DNA of 44,714 bases from Sporosarcina sp. (GCA_029257435.1 JARIBI010000014.1:1-44714), one strand, 5' to 3'. Positions 1 through 8,745 are shown, numbered from the stretch's first letter. Notes: generated by a model not told the origin, from the letters alone. Translations and numbers: made by a program.

Positions 1-695
1 TAGTTTAGGTCGCGTGCAATCTCTGAGCATTCTTCAATGACTTCCTTCTTCAAATCGAGTCCAGTTACGTGGATATCGAGTCCTTTTTCAATATGAAGAT
101 AATGATACAAGGCGAACGTTAAATACGACTTGCCTGAACCAAAGTCCAGAATCCGGACAGTCCGATCTTTTGGAAGGTGACTCAGTGCATCGTCGATGTA
201 TTCGATAAACCGGTTAATTTGTCTGAACTTATCGTGCTTTTGTTTCTTAACCCGTCCATCTGCGGTTTGTACGCCAAGTCGAATTAAAAACGGATAGGGG
301 GTGCCTTCTTCCAGCAAATAATTCTTTTTGCGATTGTGAGATAAGTCAGCAGTCCGGGATGATTCTGTAACATTGGACTTCCAGGAAACTTTAAACTTTT
401 TAGTCAGCTGTATTTGAATCGTTTCACCTGTGAATTCAGCCTGAACTTGTTTGAAACGCATTAAAACATTCGTTAAAAATAGTTCGACGCCTTCAGCGGA
501 AATATTATGGTGATTCAACACGCGCTCAAACTGTTCTTCAAACTGGATGTGCAATTCACCCTTCAACTCTATGGGCTTCGCCTTAATACGCATGAGCCCA
601 TCTGCTTTCGTGCGGGGCTGACTGAACGTTGCACGTACAAAAGTTCCATCCGTGAGGCGGTGTGCTAAGTCGGTAATCAAATTTTCAAACTCCAT
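1..695 (-). CDS. Class I SAM-dependent methyltransferase, N-terminal part (3' end outside window)
   Basis: The reading frame is open from an ATG at 693-695 leftwards to the window edge (231 codons), preceded by AAGGAGT eight bases upstream. The first ~150 residues form a lysine-rich alpha/beta region without a recognised motif. After that comes ILDFGSGKSYLTFALYHYL, a class I SAM-binding motif I (DxGxGxG type), followed by GLDLKKEVIEECSEIA, which fits motif II with its acidic residue for the SAM ribose. The substrate cannot be read from the sequence; the fold resembles the METTL25/RRNAD1-like group of putative methyltransferases, which is a family-level guess. It lies 45 bp downstream of the nitroreductase on the same strand and may be co-transcribed with it. 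The catalytic half is not in the window. Confidence 0.75.
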   Translation of the reverse strand, partial: MEFENLITDLAHRLTDGTFVRATFSQPRTKADGLMRIKAKPIELKGELHIQFEEQFERVLNHHNISAEGVELFLTNVLMRFKQVQAEFTGETIQIQLTKKFKVSWKSNVTESSRTADLSHNRKKNYLLEEGTPYPFLIRLGVQTADGRVKKQKHDKFRQINRFIEYIDDALSHLPKDRTVRILDFGSGKSYLTFALYHYLHIEKGLDIHVTGLDLKKEVIEECSEIARDLN

Positions 696-740
696 TAGGT
701 TTGACTCCTTTACAAGAGAGGTAGGGAAGAAAGAGCTGTC

Positions 741-1472
741 TTACTCAAACTCAAATCCTTGTTCTCTTAAAAATTGTTTCATATGAGGACGCTGGGGAGA
801 TTCCAAAAAGTCGGCCATCTGTTCCGTCCAGCCGGCGATCTTCTGATTGGAGCTTCTCGTTTCATAATAGGCTGCCATCGTTGCGTCGTAGTCACGAAGA
901 ACCTTTTCATAGTTGCTGGCATCATACATATTCTCGTGAAGTACCGCATCCACTGGCAGACGCGGCTTGACTTCATTAATTTTGGCAGGAACGCCGATGG
1001 TCATCCCAAACATAGGAACGACACCATTCGGAAGGTTCAGCAACTTGCTAATATCAGCCGGATTATTGCGCACGCCGCCAATATAGCAGATGCCGTACCC
1101 TTTTGACTCGGCTGCGATGGCTATATTTTGTGCGAACAGCGCCACATCAATGGTGCCGACAAGCATAGCTTCTGCATGAGAAAAGACGATTGACCGATCA
1201 TGTAATGCGGCTGCAGCTTGTAACCTATGGAAATCAGCACAAAAGACTAATGCCGCCCCAGCACCATTAAATTGATGAGGATTTTTGGAATAATTTCCGA
1301 GCTTTTCACGAATGGCTTCATCAGTTACGTGGATAACAGAATAGGCTTGGACGAAATGGGAACTTGCAGCATGCTGCCCGGCTGAGACCAATTCGCGGAC
1401 TGTTTCTTTCGATAACCGTTCGTCTGTATAGGAGCGAACAGACGAATGGGATTTAAGTAAGTCAATGACCAT
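741..1472 (-). CDS. nfrA: NfrA-type nitroreductase / NAD(P)H-flavin oxidoreductase
   Basis: This 243-residue protein is a nitroreductase-fold FMN enzyme that uses NAD(P)H to reduce nitro compounds, quinones or free flavin in the cytoplasm. The N-terminus (SHSSVRSYTDERLS) is the family's phosphate-binding RSxRxF/Y-like start. AASSHFVQAYSVIHV and the FCADFHR segment match the NfrA/FRase subgroup of Bacillus, and the usual length is about 250. I chose the ATG at 1470-1472 because GGAGG sits eight bases upstream; the frame extends 45 codons further but that extension has no ribosome binding site and no family similarity. It is divergent from the YerD-like gene with 73 bp between them. The physiological substrate is not evident. 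Confidence 0.88.
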   Translation of the reverse strand: MVIDLLKSHSSVRSYTDERLSKETVRELVSAGQHAASSHFVQAYSVIHVTDEAIREKLGNYSKNPHQFNGAGAALVFCADFHRLQAAAALHDRSIVFSHAEAMLVGTIDVALFAQNIAIAAESKGYGICYIGGVRNNPADISKLLNLPNGVVPMFGMTIGVPAKINEVKPRLPVDAVLHENMYDASNYEKVLRDYDATMAAYYETRSSNQKIAGWTEQMADFLESPQRPHMKQFLREQGFEFE

Positions 1473-1545
1473 TATGAATCGCCTCCAACAAGTGATTGTG
1501 ATTAATGGTACACCAGATTGAGAGTATAGAAAAGGAGTGGAGCTT

Positions 1546-3105
1546 ATGAGTTTTTTAGAAGAACTGTCGCTCACCACCATGCTGATCATTTCCGCAGTAA
1601 TTGTCATTCCAATTTTAGCGGTTTTATATGTATACCTATTTGATCGTAAGCAGAAACAGCATGCTATTTTGCGGAATTATCCTATACTCGGCAGGATTCG
1701 CTATATGATTGAAAAAGTGGGACCGGAATTCAGACAGTATTTATTTGACAATGATAACGAAGGGAAACCGTTTAGCCGGGAAGATTATTTGCATATGGTT
1801 TTACCGGGAAAATACTTAAAGAGCGTTATCGGATTCGGTTCAAAACGCGATTTTGATGCGCCTGGTTATTATTTGCGGAATGCGATGTTTACGAAACAGA
1901 ACGAAGAAATGCGCGTTGATAACCATCGTAAAGTCGATTCAATGCGTTATATAGTAGATGGAGAAGGGTTATTCTCACGCAGAGAACACCGTGAAGAAGT
2001 AGCGGCAGACCCATGGTTGCTTCCTAATGAAGATGCAGTTGTAATCGGACCGGCCTGTAAGAATCCTTTTCGTGTTCGCAGCTTGCTTGGGCAATCCGCC
2101 ATGAGTTATGGAGCACTTGGTGAGAATGCAATTACGGCGCTTTCCAAGGGAATCGGTATGGCGACGGGTGCTTGGATGAATACAGGAGAGGGCGGCTTAT
2201 CTCCCCACCATTTGGCTGGAGATGCGGATATTATCGCACAGATCGGTTCCGGTTTATTTGGATTCCGCACAAGTGAGGGGGAATTCGATTGGAACCTGCT
2301 GACGGAGAAGGCGGAAAATCCAAAAGTCCGTGCATTTGAACTGAAACTGGCACAGGGAGCTAAAATGCGCGGAGGGCACGTTGAAGGTTCAAAAGTGACG
2401 GAAGAGATTGCCATGATTCGTAATGTGACCCCATTTAAGACGATTAATAGCCCGAACCGTTTCCATCAGTTTGATGACTTTCCATCGATGTTTTCATTTA
2501 TTGAAAGAATTCGGAGCCACTCAGGAAAACCTGTGGGCATTAAAATTGTTATTGGCGGAATCTCTGATGCAGAAGAATTGGCATCTTTTATGAAAGAGAC
2601 GGGAATGGGACCGGACTTTATCTCCGTAGATGGATCAGAGGGCGGATCGGGTGCGACGTATCAGGATTTAGCAGATTCAGTGGGCCTTCCGATTCGATCT
2701 GCTTTAATTATTCTTGACGATGCCTTAAGAAAGTATGAAGTACGGGATCGAGTGAAAATCATCGCTTCAGGAAAGATGACCACACCAGACAAAGCGGCGA
2801 TTGCGCTTGCAATGGGTGCAGATCTCGTTCAAATTGCCCGCGGGTTTATGATTTCGGTCGGTTGTATTATGGCACAGCGCTGTCATACCAATGAATGTCC
2901 GGCGGGTGTAGCTACGACGGATCCTCACTTACAGCGCGGTCTGGTAGTTGAAGAGAAAAAGTATCGCGTCACCAATTATATTTTAACTATGCGTGAAGGG
3001 CTATTCAGAATCGCCGCAGCAGCAGGACTGGATTCACCCACGAAGTTAGAAAGACATCATGTATTCTATAAAGATGAACGAGGAAGAGTTACTCCTATTG
3101 AGTAA
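1546..3105 (+). CDS. Membrane-anchored FMN-binding glutamate synthase family protein (YerD-like)
   Basis: The 519-residue product corresponds to the FMN-barrel and synthase part of glutamate synthase without the glutaminase domain or the C-terminal beta-helix, as in B. subtilis YerD. Residues ~8-30 form one hydrophobic helix (TMLIISAVIVIPILAVLYVY), so the enzyme is probably attached to the membrane. The barrel contains the conserved GxVEGSKVTEEIA-like segment, FISVDGSEGGSGATY near the FMN phosphate site, and the cysteine cluster GCIMAQRCHTNECPAG that in the family holds an iron-sulfur cluster. AAAGGAG lies ten bases before the ATG at 1546; a GTG at 1537 overlaps that site and is less likely. 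The reaction of the YerD group is not established. A strong terminator follows at 3125. Confidence 0.9.
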   Translation: MSFLEELSLTTMLIISAVIVIPILAVLYVYLFDRKQKQHAILRNYPILGRIRYMIEKVGPEFRQYLFDNDNEGKPFSREDYLHMVLPGKYLKSVIGFGSKRDFDAPGYYLRNAMFTKQNEEMRVDNHRKVDSMRYIVDGEGLFSRREHREEVAADPWLLPNEDAVVIGPACKNPFRVRSLLGQSAMSYGALGENAITALSKGIGMATGAWMNTGEGGLSPHHLAGDADIIAQIGSGLFGFRTSEGEFDWNLLTEKAENPKVRAFELKLAQGAKMRGGHVEGSKVTEEIAMIRNVTPFKTINSPNRFHQFDDFPSMFSFIERIRSHSGKPVGIKIVIGGISDAEELASFMKETGMGPDFISVDGSEGGSGATYQDLADSVGLPIRSALIILDDALRKYEVRDRVKIIASGKMTTPDKAAIALAMGADLVQIARGFMISVGCIMAQRCHTNECPAGVATTDPHLQRGLVVEEKKYRVTNYILTMREGLFRIAAAAGLDSPTKLERHHVFYKDERGRVTPIE

Positions 3106-3124
3106 CTCCAGACGCAAGAGTGTG

Positions 3125-3157
3125 CAAGCAAGGGGAGCCATCCTTTGCTTGTTTTTT
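3125..3157 (+). terminator. Intrinsic terminator after the YerD-like gene
   Basis: An 11-bp stem (3125-3135 with 3141-3151, one G-T pair) closes a five-base loop and is followed directly by six T residues at 3152-3157. It lies 20 bp after the stop codon. Confidence 0.85.
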
Positions 3158-3256
3158 GTCGAAAAATGTATTTTTTAAAATTCAATAATTATTCATCACA
3201 ATCAGAAAAATATGATAGTATAGAAGGAACTTAGAATTAGATAGGGGGATGGAGAA

Positions 3257-4894
3257 GTGGAGCTGATGAACAAAACAGTCGGAGAAATTTTAAGTGTGCA
3301 AGCAATTCAACACCCGGAAAACGAAGCGTATGTGTACCCGGAACGACACTTAAGAAGAACGTACGCTGAATTCGACAAAGAAACGAATCAACTGGCAAAA
3401 GCGTTTATGGGAATTGGAATTCAAAAAGGAGAACACGTTGCGATTTGGTCAGATAACAAACCACAATGGTTACTGAGTCAATTTGCGACCGGTAAAATGG
3501 GCGCTGTTCTAGTTACGGTCAACACGAATTATCAGGCAGCTGAGTTAAAGTATTTACTGCAGCAGTCTGAAGCCACTACTCTCATTCTGGACGAGGGATT
3601 TAAAGGTACTAGTTATCTGGAAATTTTACGTTCCATTTGTCCATCCCAACGGGAAAGTGACGGCGGGAATATCCATTGTCCGGCACTGCCAAATTTGAAA
3701 CGTGTGATTTTGATGACCGAGAAAAATGAGGCGGGCATTTATAATTGGTCTGAATTTCTGCAACATGCAGAAATGGTAGTGGATGAAGAGCTGGAGCAGC
3801 GCAAACAAACGCTGCATCCAGATGATGTGATTAATATTCAGTACACCTCTGGTACGACAGGCTTTCCAAAAGGGGTTATGCTCACTCACAATAACGTGGT
3901 CAATAATGGGAATATGATTGCAGAGACGATGAAGTTAACGGAAAAAGACCGGTTATGCATCCCAGTTCCATTCTTCCATTGTTTCGGTTGCGTCTTAGGG
4001 ACGCTTGCAGCGGTTACGCATGGAGCGACAATGGTCATTGTTGAACAATTCGAAGCTGCGGGCGTGTTGCGCGCAGTTCAGGATGAGAAATGTACAGCGT
4101 TGCACGGCGTTCCAACAATGTTCATCGCGGAATTGAATCATCCTGATTTCAAAACCTTTGACACTTCCAACTTACGAACAGGGATTATGGCAGGATCTAC
4201 GTGTCCGATTGAAGTGATGAAGCAAGTGATTGAGGAGATGGGAGCGGCTGAAATCACGATCTGTTATGGATTGACGGAGGCTTCCCCTGTCATTTCTCAA
4301 ACGAAGACAGATGATCCTATTGAAAAGCGGGTATCTACTGTCGGTAAACCGCATCCTCATGTAGAAGTGAAAATTATAGATCCTGCAAGTGGCGATGAAC
4401 TTCCGATTGGAGATTCAGGGGAACTTTGTACTCGGGGGTATCATGTCATGAAAGGCTATTATAATAACCCTGAAGCAACACGTGAAGCGGTTGACACAGA
4501 AGGCTGGCTGCATACAGGAGATATTGCAAGACTGGACGAAGATGGATATCTGGATATCACCGGCCGTATGAAAGACATGGTCATTCGCGGCGGAGAAAAT
4601 ATTTATCCTCGTGAAGTGGAAGAGTTTTTGTACACCTATCCCGGGGTTTCTGACGTCCAAGTTGTAGGAGTGCCTGACGAGCGATACGGAGAAGAACTCA
4701 TGGCGTGGGTCATCCCGAAAGAAGGAATAAAATTGGATGAGGACGAAATTCGTGCATTCTGTAAGGGAGCTATCTCACACCACAAAATACCCCGTTACAT
4801 TGAATTTACGAATGAGTATCCAATGACCGCTTCAGGAAAAATCCAAAAGTTCAAGCTGCGCGAAATGTCCCAAGAAAAAGCGATGCATTCATAA
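3257..4894 (+). CDS. Long-chain/medium-chain acyl-CoA synthetase (AMP-binding, YngI-like)
   Basis: This 545-residue adenylate-forming enzyme should activate a carboxylic or fatty acid to acyl-AMP and then to acyl-CoA. Visible signatures are the P-loop-like [11 protein letters not shown] (A3), YGLTEASPV (A5), [15 protein letters not shown] (A7), the hinge [20 protein letters not shown] (A8) and the catalytic lysine region [14 protein letters not shown] (A10). Similarity along the whole length is to B. subtilis YngI. The GTG at 3257 gives an N-terminus that lines up with YngI and has AGGGGG eight bases upstream; an ATG at 3266 is the alternative. Upstream, 3182-3199 partly resembles a FadR operator (12 of 18 positions of the consensus I remember), too weak to call. 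Substrate chain length is unknown. Confidence 0.9.
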   Translation: MELMNKTVGEILSVQAIQHPENEAYVYPERHLRRTYAEFDKETNQLAKAFMGIGIQKGEHVAIWSDNKPQWLLSQFATGKMGAVLVTVNTNYQAAELKYLLQQSEATTLILDEGFKGTSYLEILRSICPSQRESDGGNIHCPALPNLKRVILMTEKNEAGIYNWSEFLQHAEMVVDEELEQRKQTLHPDDVINIQYTSGTTGFPKGVMLTHNNVVNNGNMIAETMKLTEKDRLCIPVPFFHCFGCVLGTLAAVTHGATMVIVEQFEAAGVLRAVQDEKCTALHGVPTMFIAELNHPDFKTFDTSNLRTGIMAGSTCPIEVMKQVIEEMGAAEITICYGLTEASPVISQTKTDDPIEKRVSTVGKPHPHVEVKIIDPASGDELPIGDSGELCTRGYHVMKGYYNNPEATREAVDTEGWLHTGDIARLDEDGYLDITGRMKDMVIRGGENIYPREVEEFLYTYPGVSDVQVVGVPDERYGEELMAWVIPKEGIKLDEDEIRAFCKGAISHHKIPRYIEFTNEYPMTASGKIQKFKLREMSQEKAMHS

Positions 4895-4929
4895 CAAACC
4901 GCATGTCCAATCTGGACATGCGGTTTGTT
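4893..4929. terminator. Bidirectional terminator hairpin between convergent genes
   Basis: A perfect 17-bp inverted repeat (4893-4909 / 4913-4929) with a three-base loop spans exactly from the stop codon of the acyl-CoA synthetase to the stop codon of the DUF2188 gene, so one hairpin can serve both converging transcripts. T-tracts are short on both sides. Confidence 0.8.
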
Positions 4930-5294
4930 CATTCATACAATGTGTGTTCTTTTGTCCCATCTTCACGATAGATGATTAATACTCCATCATGCTCTGTTGT
5001 GTATGGCTTTGCTTTATCGAGAAGGGCGCTTTTCGTTTCTTCTTTATAAATAATAGATGAAGTGTTCTTTTTGCTGAACGCCCAATTATCTTCACGTTTA
5101 CGGACTTCAAAGTGCGGACGGTTTTCTGCATTGCCTTCAATCGATTCCCTTGCCTGCGAAAGTCCGATGGAAATTGCACGGCCATCCTCATAACCTTCGC
5201 GCAGTAAGGCGTTTGCAATTTCAATCGCTTTGCTGCGGACATCCCCATCTAGGTTTTTATAAGAATCCGGATAATCATTTTTTGTCCAAGGCAT
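4929..5294 (-). CDS. Small YdaT-like stress protein with C-terminal DUF2188 domain
   Basis: The 121-residue protein resembles B. subtilis YdaT, a protein reported among general stress genes. Residues 1-50 (MPWTKNDYPDSYKNL, then an AIEIANALLREGYEDGRAI helix) resemble a ChaB-like basic module. Residues ~62-121 match DUF2188: FEVRKREDNWAFSKKN, then a Tyr/Lys-rich strand and a DGVLIIYREDGT end, a small beta fold of unknown function. AGGAGG lies eight bases before the ATG. The gene is in the same direction as and just downstream of the deaminase gene, with 23 bp between them. No biochemical role can be stated. Confidence 0.8.
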   Translation of the reverse strand: MPWTKNDYPDSYKNLDGDVRSKAIEIANALLREGYEDGRAISIGLSQARESIEGNAENRPHFEVRKREDNWAFSKKNTSSIIYKEETKSALLDKAKPYTTEHDGVLIIYREDGTKEHTLYE

Positions 5295-5317
5295 GTGTAC
5301 ATCCTCCTCATGTAGTT

Positions 5318-5788
5318 TTACTGACTGGCTTGCTGATTGGAAGCAGTCATAAAGGGTTCCAGCTTATGTCTGGTTTCAATACGGATGAAGGGAACATCCC
5401 GCATGGCACCAGGCTTCTCCTGGTCACTGTAAAAGTGTTCCGTGTTATCGGGTTTTGGCAAAACTTCCATCGCTTCTTTTTTGCTGCATGCGTAATAGAT
5501 TTCTCCAACGCGTGCCTGGTAAGAAGCCGCTAAACACATCGGACACGGCTCACCACTTGCATATAGAATGGTGTCCGATAGGTCTGTAGAAGCCAAAGTT
5601 CGACACGCTTCTCGAATTGCAGTCAATTCCGCATGGGCTGACGGGTCGTGGTCTGTCTCTACAGAATTGACCCCGCTTGCAATAATTTCTCCGTCACGTA
5701 CAATGACAGCGCCATAGGGCCCGCCTCCTTGTAAGACACTATCTGTTGCCAGTCGAATCGCATCATTTAAAAACCTTTCGTGATCCAA
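5318..5788 (-). CDS. guaD: Guanine deaminase-like nucleoside/base deaminase
   Basis: This 156-residue member of the cytidine-deaminase fold has the zinc motifs SAHAELTAIREA (His52, Glu54) and EPCPMCLAA (Cys82, Cys85). Length and sequence match B. subtilis GuaD, which converts guanine to xanthine and ammonia as a swapped dimer; tRNA or cytosine deaminases share the motifs but fit less well. The start is a TTG at 5786-5788, seven bases after AGGAGG; longer forms of the frame run through promoter-like DNA and lack a site. It is divergent from the symporter gene with a 160-bp intergenic region. Function as guanine deaminase is an assignment by similarity. Confidence 0.85.
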   Translation of the reverse strand: MDHERFLNDAIRLATDSVLQGGGPYGAVIVRDGEIIASGVNSVETDHDPSAHAELTAIREACRTLASTDLSDTILYASGEPCPMCLAASYQARVGEIYYACSKKEAMEVLPKPDNTEHFYSDQEKPGAMRDVPFIRIETRHKLEPFMTASNQQASQ

Positions 5789-5900
5789 ATCAATTCCTCC
5801 TGTCGAATAGCGGCGATTTCCCGGGAAATAAATCGAAAATAGGTATGGCGTAATACACTGAACTTGCCTATAATGAATTTGACCGGGCTCGCGTATATTA

Positions 5901-5915
5901 ATGAAAGCGTTTGCG
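5901..5915. promoter_or_regulatory. Candidate cre (CcpA) site upstream of putP
   Basis: ATGAAAGCGTTTGCG matches 14 of 15 positions of the Bacillus cre consensus WTGNAANCGNWWNCA; the last base is G instead of A. It lies 33 bp before the symporter start, a place where CcpA would act as a roadblock. A TATAAT at 5869-5874 could be the -10 box, but I see no good -35. Confidence 0.4.
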
Positions 5916-5948
5916 GTTATAGAGAACAAATTAAAGGGGGATTGAACT

Positions 5949-7433
5949 ATGTCAGCTGATGTATACAAACTGATTTCTATTATACTTTATATGGCAGCCA
6001 TGGTGTTCATAGGGTGGTACGCGTACCGTCGTACATCTAACTTAACAGATTACATGCTGGGTGGACGCTCACTTGGTCCAGCAGTTACAGCACTCAGTGC
6101 CGGAGCTGCAGATATGTCGGGCTGGCTGCTGCTTGGATTGCCGGGTGCAATCTTTGACAAAGGGCTGCCAGAGATTTGGATTGCAATCGGTTTAACTACC
6201 GGAGCGTATCTGAACTGGTACTTTGTAGCGCCTCGTCTACGGGTATATACCCAAGTAACAAATGATTCAATCACGATTCCAAGTTTTCTTGAAAACCGAT
6301 TGAAAGATAAATCAAGATTATTGAGAATTGCTTCCGGACTAATTATTCTAATCTTCTTTACATTTTACGTATCTTCTGGAATGGTTGCAGGCGGTAAGTT
6401 TTTCCTCAGCTCATTCGGATTGGATTATCACGTTGGACTGATTATAGTATCTGTCGTTGTTGTAGGATACACATTGTTCGGAGGGTTCCTTGCTGTAAGT
6501 TATACAGACTTCGTTCAAGGTTTGATCATGTTCCTGGCACTCATTCTAGTTCCAGTAGTTGCTGTGTTTGTAACAGGTGGAATTCCTGAAACTGCTGAGT
6601 CAATCCGTGCAGTAAATCCGGATATGCTCAGTCTTGTAAAAGGAGCCACTGTTCTTGGTGTCATATCATCGGTTGCATGGGGACTCGGGTATTTCGGTCA
6701 ACCGCACATTATCGTGCGTTTCATGGCGATTAAATCAGTGAAAGAAACAAAAAGTGCTCGCCGCATCGGGATTAGCTGGATGATTTTAAGCCTGCTCGGC
6801 GCAGTCGCAACAGCGCTCGTCGGGATTGCTTACTACCAGCAGAATCCTGGTGCAGAGTTAGTAGACTCAGAAACAATCTTCATTGCACTGGGGCAAATTA
6901 TTTTCCATCCACTCATTGCGGGAATCATGCTTGCAGCAGTTTTAGCGGCTGTCATGAGTACAATTTCTTCTCAGCTGATTGTAACATCTTCTGCATTGAT
7001 CGAAGATTTATATAAAGCAATCTATAAAACAGACGGTACGGATAAGCAATACGTATTCCTCGGCCGTATGGCAGTACTTGTCGTATCCCTCATTGCAATG
7101 GTGCTGGCTTGGCCGAACAATGAGTCCATCTTGAAACTTGTATCATTCGCCTGGGCTGGTTTCGGGGGAGCATTCGGTCCAATTATTCTCTTGTCATTGT
7201 ACTGGCGTAAACTGACAGCTAAAGGTGCATTGTTCGGAATGGTTGCGGGTGCGATTGTTGTGGGGGTATGGGGCAACATTCCCGCACTTACAGGCACATT
7301 ATATGAAATCATTCCTGGATTCATCGTTTGTCTGCTCGTTACGTATTTTGTGAGTCTTGCAACGTATAAAGAAAACAAAGAAATCGAACGCGAATTTACA
7401 GAATCATTGGACCTGTTAAAACGCGATAGCTGA
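5949..7433 (+). CDS. putP: Sodium/proline symporter (PutP/OpuE, SSS family)
   Basis: The 494-residue membrane protein belongs to the solute:sodium symporter family and should import L-proline with Na+. About 13 hydrophobic segments can be seen, beginning with LISIILYMAAMVFIGWYAYR. Family signatures include DYMLGGRSLGPAVTALSAGA in TM2, which holds sodium-site residues, SGWLLLGLPG, and GYFGQPHIIVRFMA in the middle. AAAGGGGGA stands eight bases before the ATG. Whether it serves proline catabolism (PutP) or osmoprotection (OpuE) cannot be separated here; a cre-like site upstream favours the catabolic role. It is followed by a long terminator-like hairpin at 7511. Confidence 0.92.
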   Translation: MSADVYKLISIILYMAAMVFIGWYAYRRTSNLTDYMLGGRSLGPAVTALSAGAADMSGWLLLGLPGAIFDKGLPEIWIAIGLTTGAYLNWYFVAPRLRVYTQVTNDSITIPSFLENRLKDKSRLLRIASGLIILIFFTFYVSSGMVAGGKFFLSSFGLDYHVGLIIVSVVVVGYTLFGGFLAVSYTDFVQGLIMFLALILVPVVAVFVTGGIPETAESIRAVNPDMLSLVKGATVLGVISSVAWGLGYFGQPHIIVRFMAIKSVKETKSARRIGISWMILSLLGAVATALVGIAYYQQNPGAELVDSETIFIALGQIIFHPLIAGIMLAAVLAAVMSTISSQLIVTSSALIEDLYKAIYKTDGTDKQYVFLGRMAVLVVSLIAMVLAWPNNESILKLVSFAWAGFGGAFGPIILLSLYWRKLTAKGALFGMVAGAIVVGVWGNIPALTGTLYEIIPGFIVCLLVTYFVSLATYKENKEIEREFTESLDLLKRDS

Positions 7434-7510
7434 TTTTAGAAAGCCGTCCATTTAACGGAGGGCACTGAAAAACTTATGTTTTCAAGCCAACAAATTGTAT
7501 GATCAAATAA

Positions 7511-7553
7511 AGAGACACCAATTCGTTCAAATTTTAAACGAATTGGTGTCTCT
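7511..7553 (+). terminator. Long hairpin downstream of putP, probable terminator
   Basis: A perfect 17-bp stem (7511-7527 / 7537-7553) with an A/T-rich nine-base loop lies 77 bp after putP. The trailing tract (tctcttggtttt) is only moderately T-rich, so termination efficiency is uncertain. Confidence 0.6.
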
Positions 7554-7698
7554 TCTCTTGGTTTTCCTTACTCTGCTTCCTTCATTAAGGTGATAATTCA
7601 TTTGAGATTGACTGCGAAAATCGACATTGATCCTTGTATTTGCATGCCAAATAGACAACCACCTGAATGTAATACACTTATTATACAACAAACGTTAA

Positions 7699-7736
7699 GA
7701 GCCCATCACTGGTTTCATAGTGATGGACTCGCTTTT
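7699..7736 (+). terminator. Second terminator-like stem-loop in the putP downstream region
   Basis: An eight-base-pair stem (7703-7710 / 7719-7726), extended by a GAG/CTC step at the base, is followed by gctttt. It has no gene directly upstream, so it may be part of the neighbouring repeat or a terminator of an untranslated transcript. Confidence 0.35.
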
Positions 7737-7782
7737 AAAATAAGATTTAGAACATAGTTTTATGGATGACTGAAGAATCCCC

Positions 7783-7908
7783 GTTGATTGAAGCAGAAGG
7801 CCGCGACTCCGGAGGGATCAGCGAAGGTTGAAGACCCCGCAGAAGCGAAGCGACGAGGAGGCTGAAATCAAGCCCCTCGGAACGCATCCGCCTGGAGCGC
7901 AAATCAAC
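7783..7908. repeat. Palindromic-ended intergenic repeat, full-length copy
   Basis: The 126-bp element begins with GTTGATTGAAGC and ends with GCGCAAATCAAC, imperfect inverted ends. Between them is GC-rich sequence (cgactccggaggg, gaccccgcagaagcgaagcg) unlike its AT-rich surroundings. It closely resembles a multi-copy non-coding repeat that I recall from many Bacillaceae/Planococcaceae genomes. A shortened relative is at 16985-17026 in the opposite orientation. Confidence 0.7.
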
Positions 7909-8028
7909 AGTCGTCCACACATAACTAACTTCAATGGACTTTTTCAGTGGCCTCATTTAACGTGGGTGGCTTTTTTCATGGTTTCTTACTGCTCTTACGG
8001 TATGATACTAATAAAGGGGGAACTCGTT

Positions 8029-8715
8029 ATGAAACTCGATCATGTCGTATGGTTTACAGAACGCACTCCTGAAGCAGTAGCTTCACAAAATCCAGGGGCA
8101 ATTGTTGGCGGGAGACACGAGCAATGGGGAACGTACAATGCGCTGCTATACATGCAAAATGCTTACATGGAATGGCTGGCAATTGAAAACGCAAATAAAG
8201 CGAAATCCTCCTCTCATCCGTTAGTCGAACTATTGAAATACGACTTATCAACATTTGGAGAAGGATGGGGCACATTATGTGTTTCTACAGAAGATATACT
8301 AGCGCTAAACGACAGACTTTTGGACATGGACATGAAGACTTCTGGCGTGCTTGATGCGTCTCGACTAACCTCTTCAGGCAACCTGAAAAAGTGGAAGATG
8401 TTATTTGTTCTTGATGAGAATTTTACAGATCTTCCGGCACCGTTTTTCATTCAATGGGAAGAAAGTGAAGAAACTAGACGCAATACATTGCGTGCAGAAG
8501 GTGCGATCACTAATGACAGGAATGCAGAGCGAATTGAGGAATGCGTGCTAGTAACGGATGACGTTGAGCGGGCACTTGAACGATGGTGCACGATTCTTGG
8601 TGTAACGCCTGAAGATACAGAGAGTCTGAAATTAAATGATGTCCGGTTTCGTTTCATGGAAAATCCCGGTGAACGAAATCGTATGCTTGCGGTTATGACG
8701 GGGCAAGCTGAATAG
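8029..8715 (+). CDS. Glyoxalase-like (VOC superfamily, Glyoxalase_3 type) protein
   Basis: The 228-residue protein starts MKLDHVVWFT, the typical first strand of a vicinal-oxygen-chelate fold, and continues with a GRHEQWGTYNALLYM segment and AYMEWLAIEN, where His and Glu occupy usual metal-ligand positions. A second module follows from about residue 160 (EECVLVTDDVERALERWCTILG). This layout matches the Glyoxalase_3 domain proteins of Bacilli, whose substrate is not known. The start at 8029 has AAAGGGGG eight bases upstream; the frame stays open 67 codons further upstream through the intergenic repeat, which is not coding. hflX follows after 30 bp and may share its transcript. Confidence 0.82.
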   Translation: MKLDHVVWFTERTPEAVASQNPGAIVGGRHEQWGTYNALLYMQNAYMEWLAIENANKAKSSSHPLVELLKYDLSTFGEGWGTLCVSTEDILALNDRLLDMDMKTSGVLDASRLTSSGNLKKWKMLFVLDENFTDLPAPFFIQWEESEETRRNTLRAEGAITNDRNAERIEECVLVTDDVERALERWCTILGVTPEDTESLKLNDVRFRFMENPGERNRMLAVMTGQAE

Positions 8716-8745
8716 TAAGGTAAATGAGTGGAAGAAGGTGTTTGA

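Larger units (their letters stand above)
7434..8028. other. 595-bp gene-free region with hairpins and an intergenic repeat
   Basis: No credible protein gene lies here. It holds the terminator-like hairpin at 7511-7553, a second stem-loop at 7699-7730, the repeat at 7783-7908 and the leader of the glyoxalase-like gene. The flanks of the repeat (about 7740-7975) have the same character and probably belong to the larger element. Short open frames on both strands lack ribosome binding sites. Confidence 0.7.

Noticed and set aside
1473-1607. 45-codon N-terminal extension of the nitroreductase
   Set aside because: It overlaps the start of the divergent YerD-like gene and has no ribosome site; ATG 1472 follows GGAGG.
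3182-3199. FadR-like operator before the acyl-CoA synthetase gene
   Set aside because: Only 12 of 18 consensus positions agree in an AT-rich region, which is near what chance could give.
5789-5968. N-terminal extension of the guanine deaminase
   Set aside because: It crosses the divergent promoter region and the symporter start; the TTG after AGGAGG gives the 156-residue length of the family.
7644-7757. Short 37-codon frame from ATG 7644
   Set aside because: It has no ribosome site and runs through the stem-loop at 7699-7730 and repeat-like flanks.
7747-7956. Open frames on both strands through the intergenic repeat (including a possible 67-codon extension of the glyoxalase-like gene)
   Set aside because: They follow the GC-rich repeat, lack ribosome binding sites and show no protein-like composition; such frames recur wherever this repeat is found.
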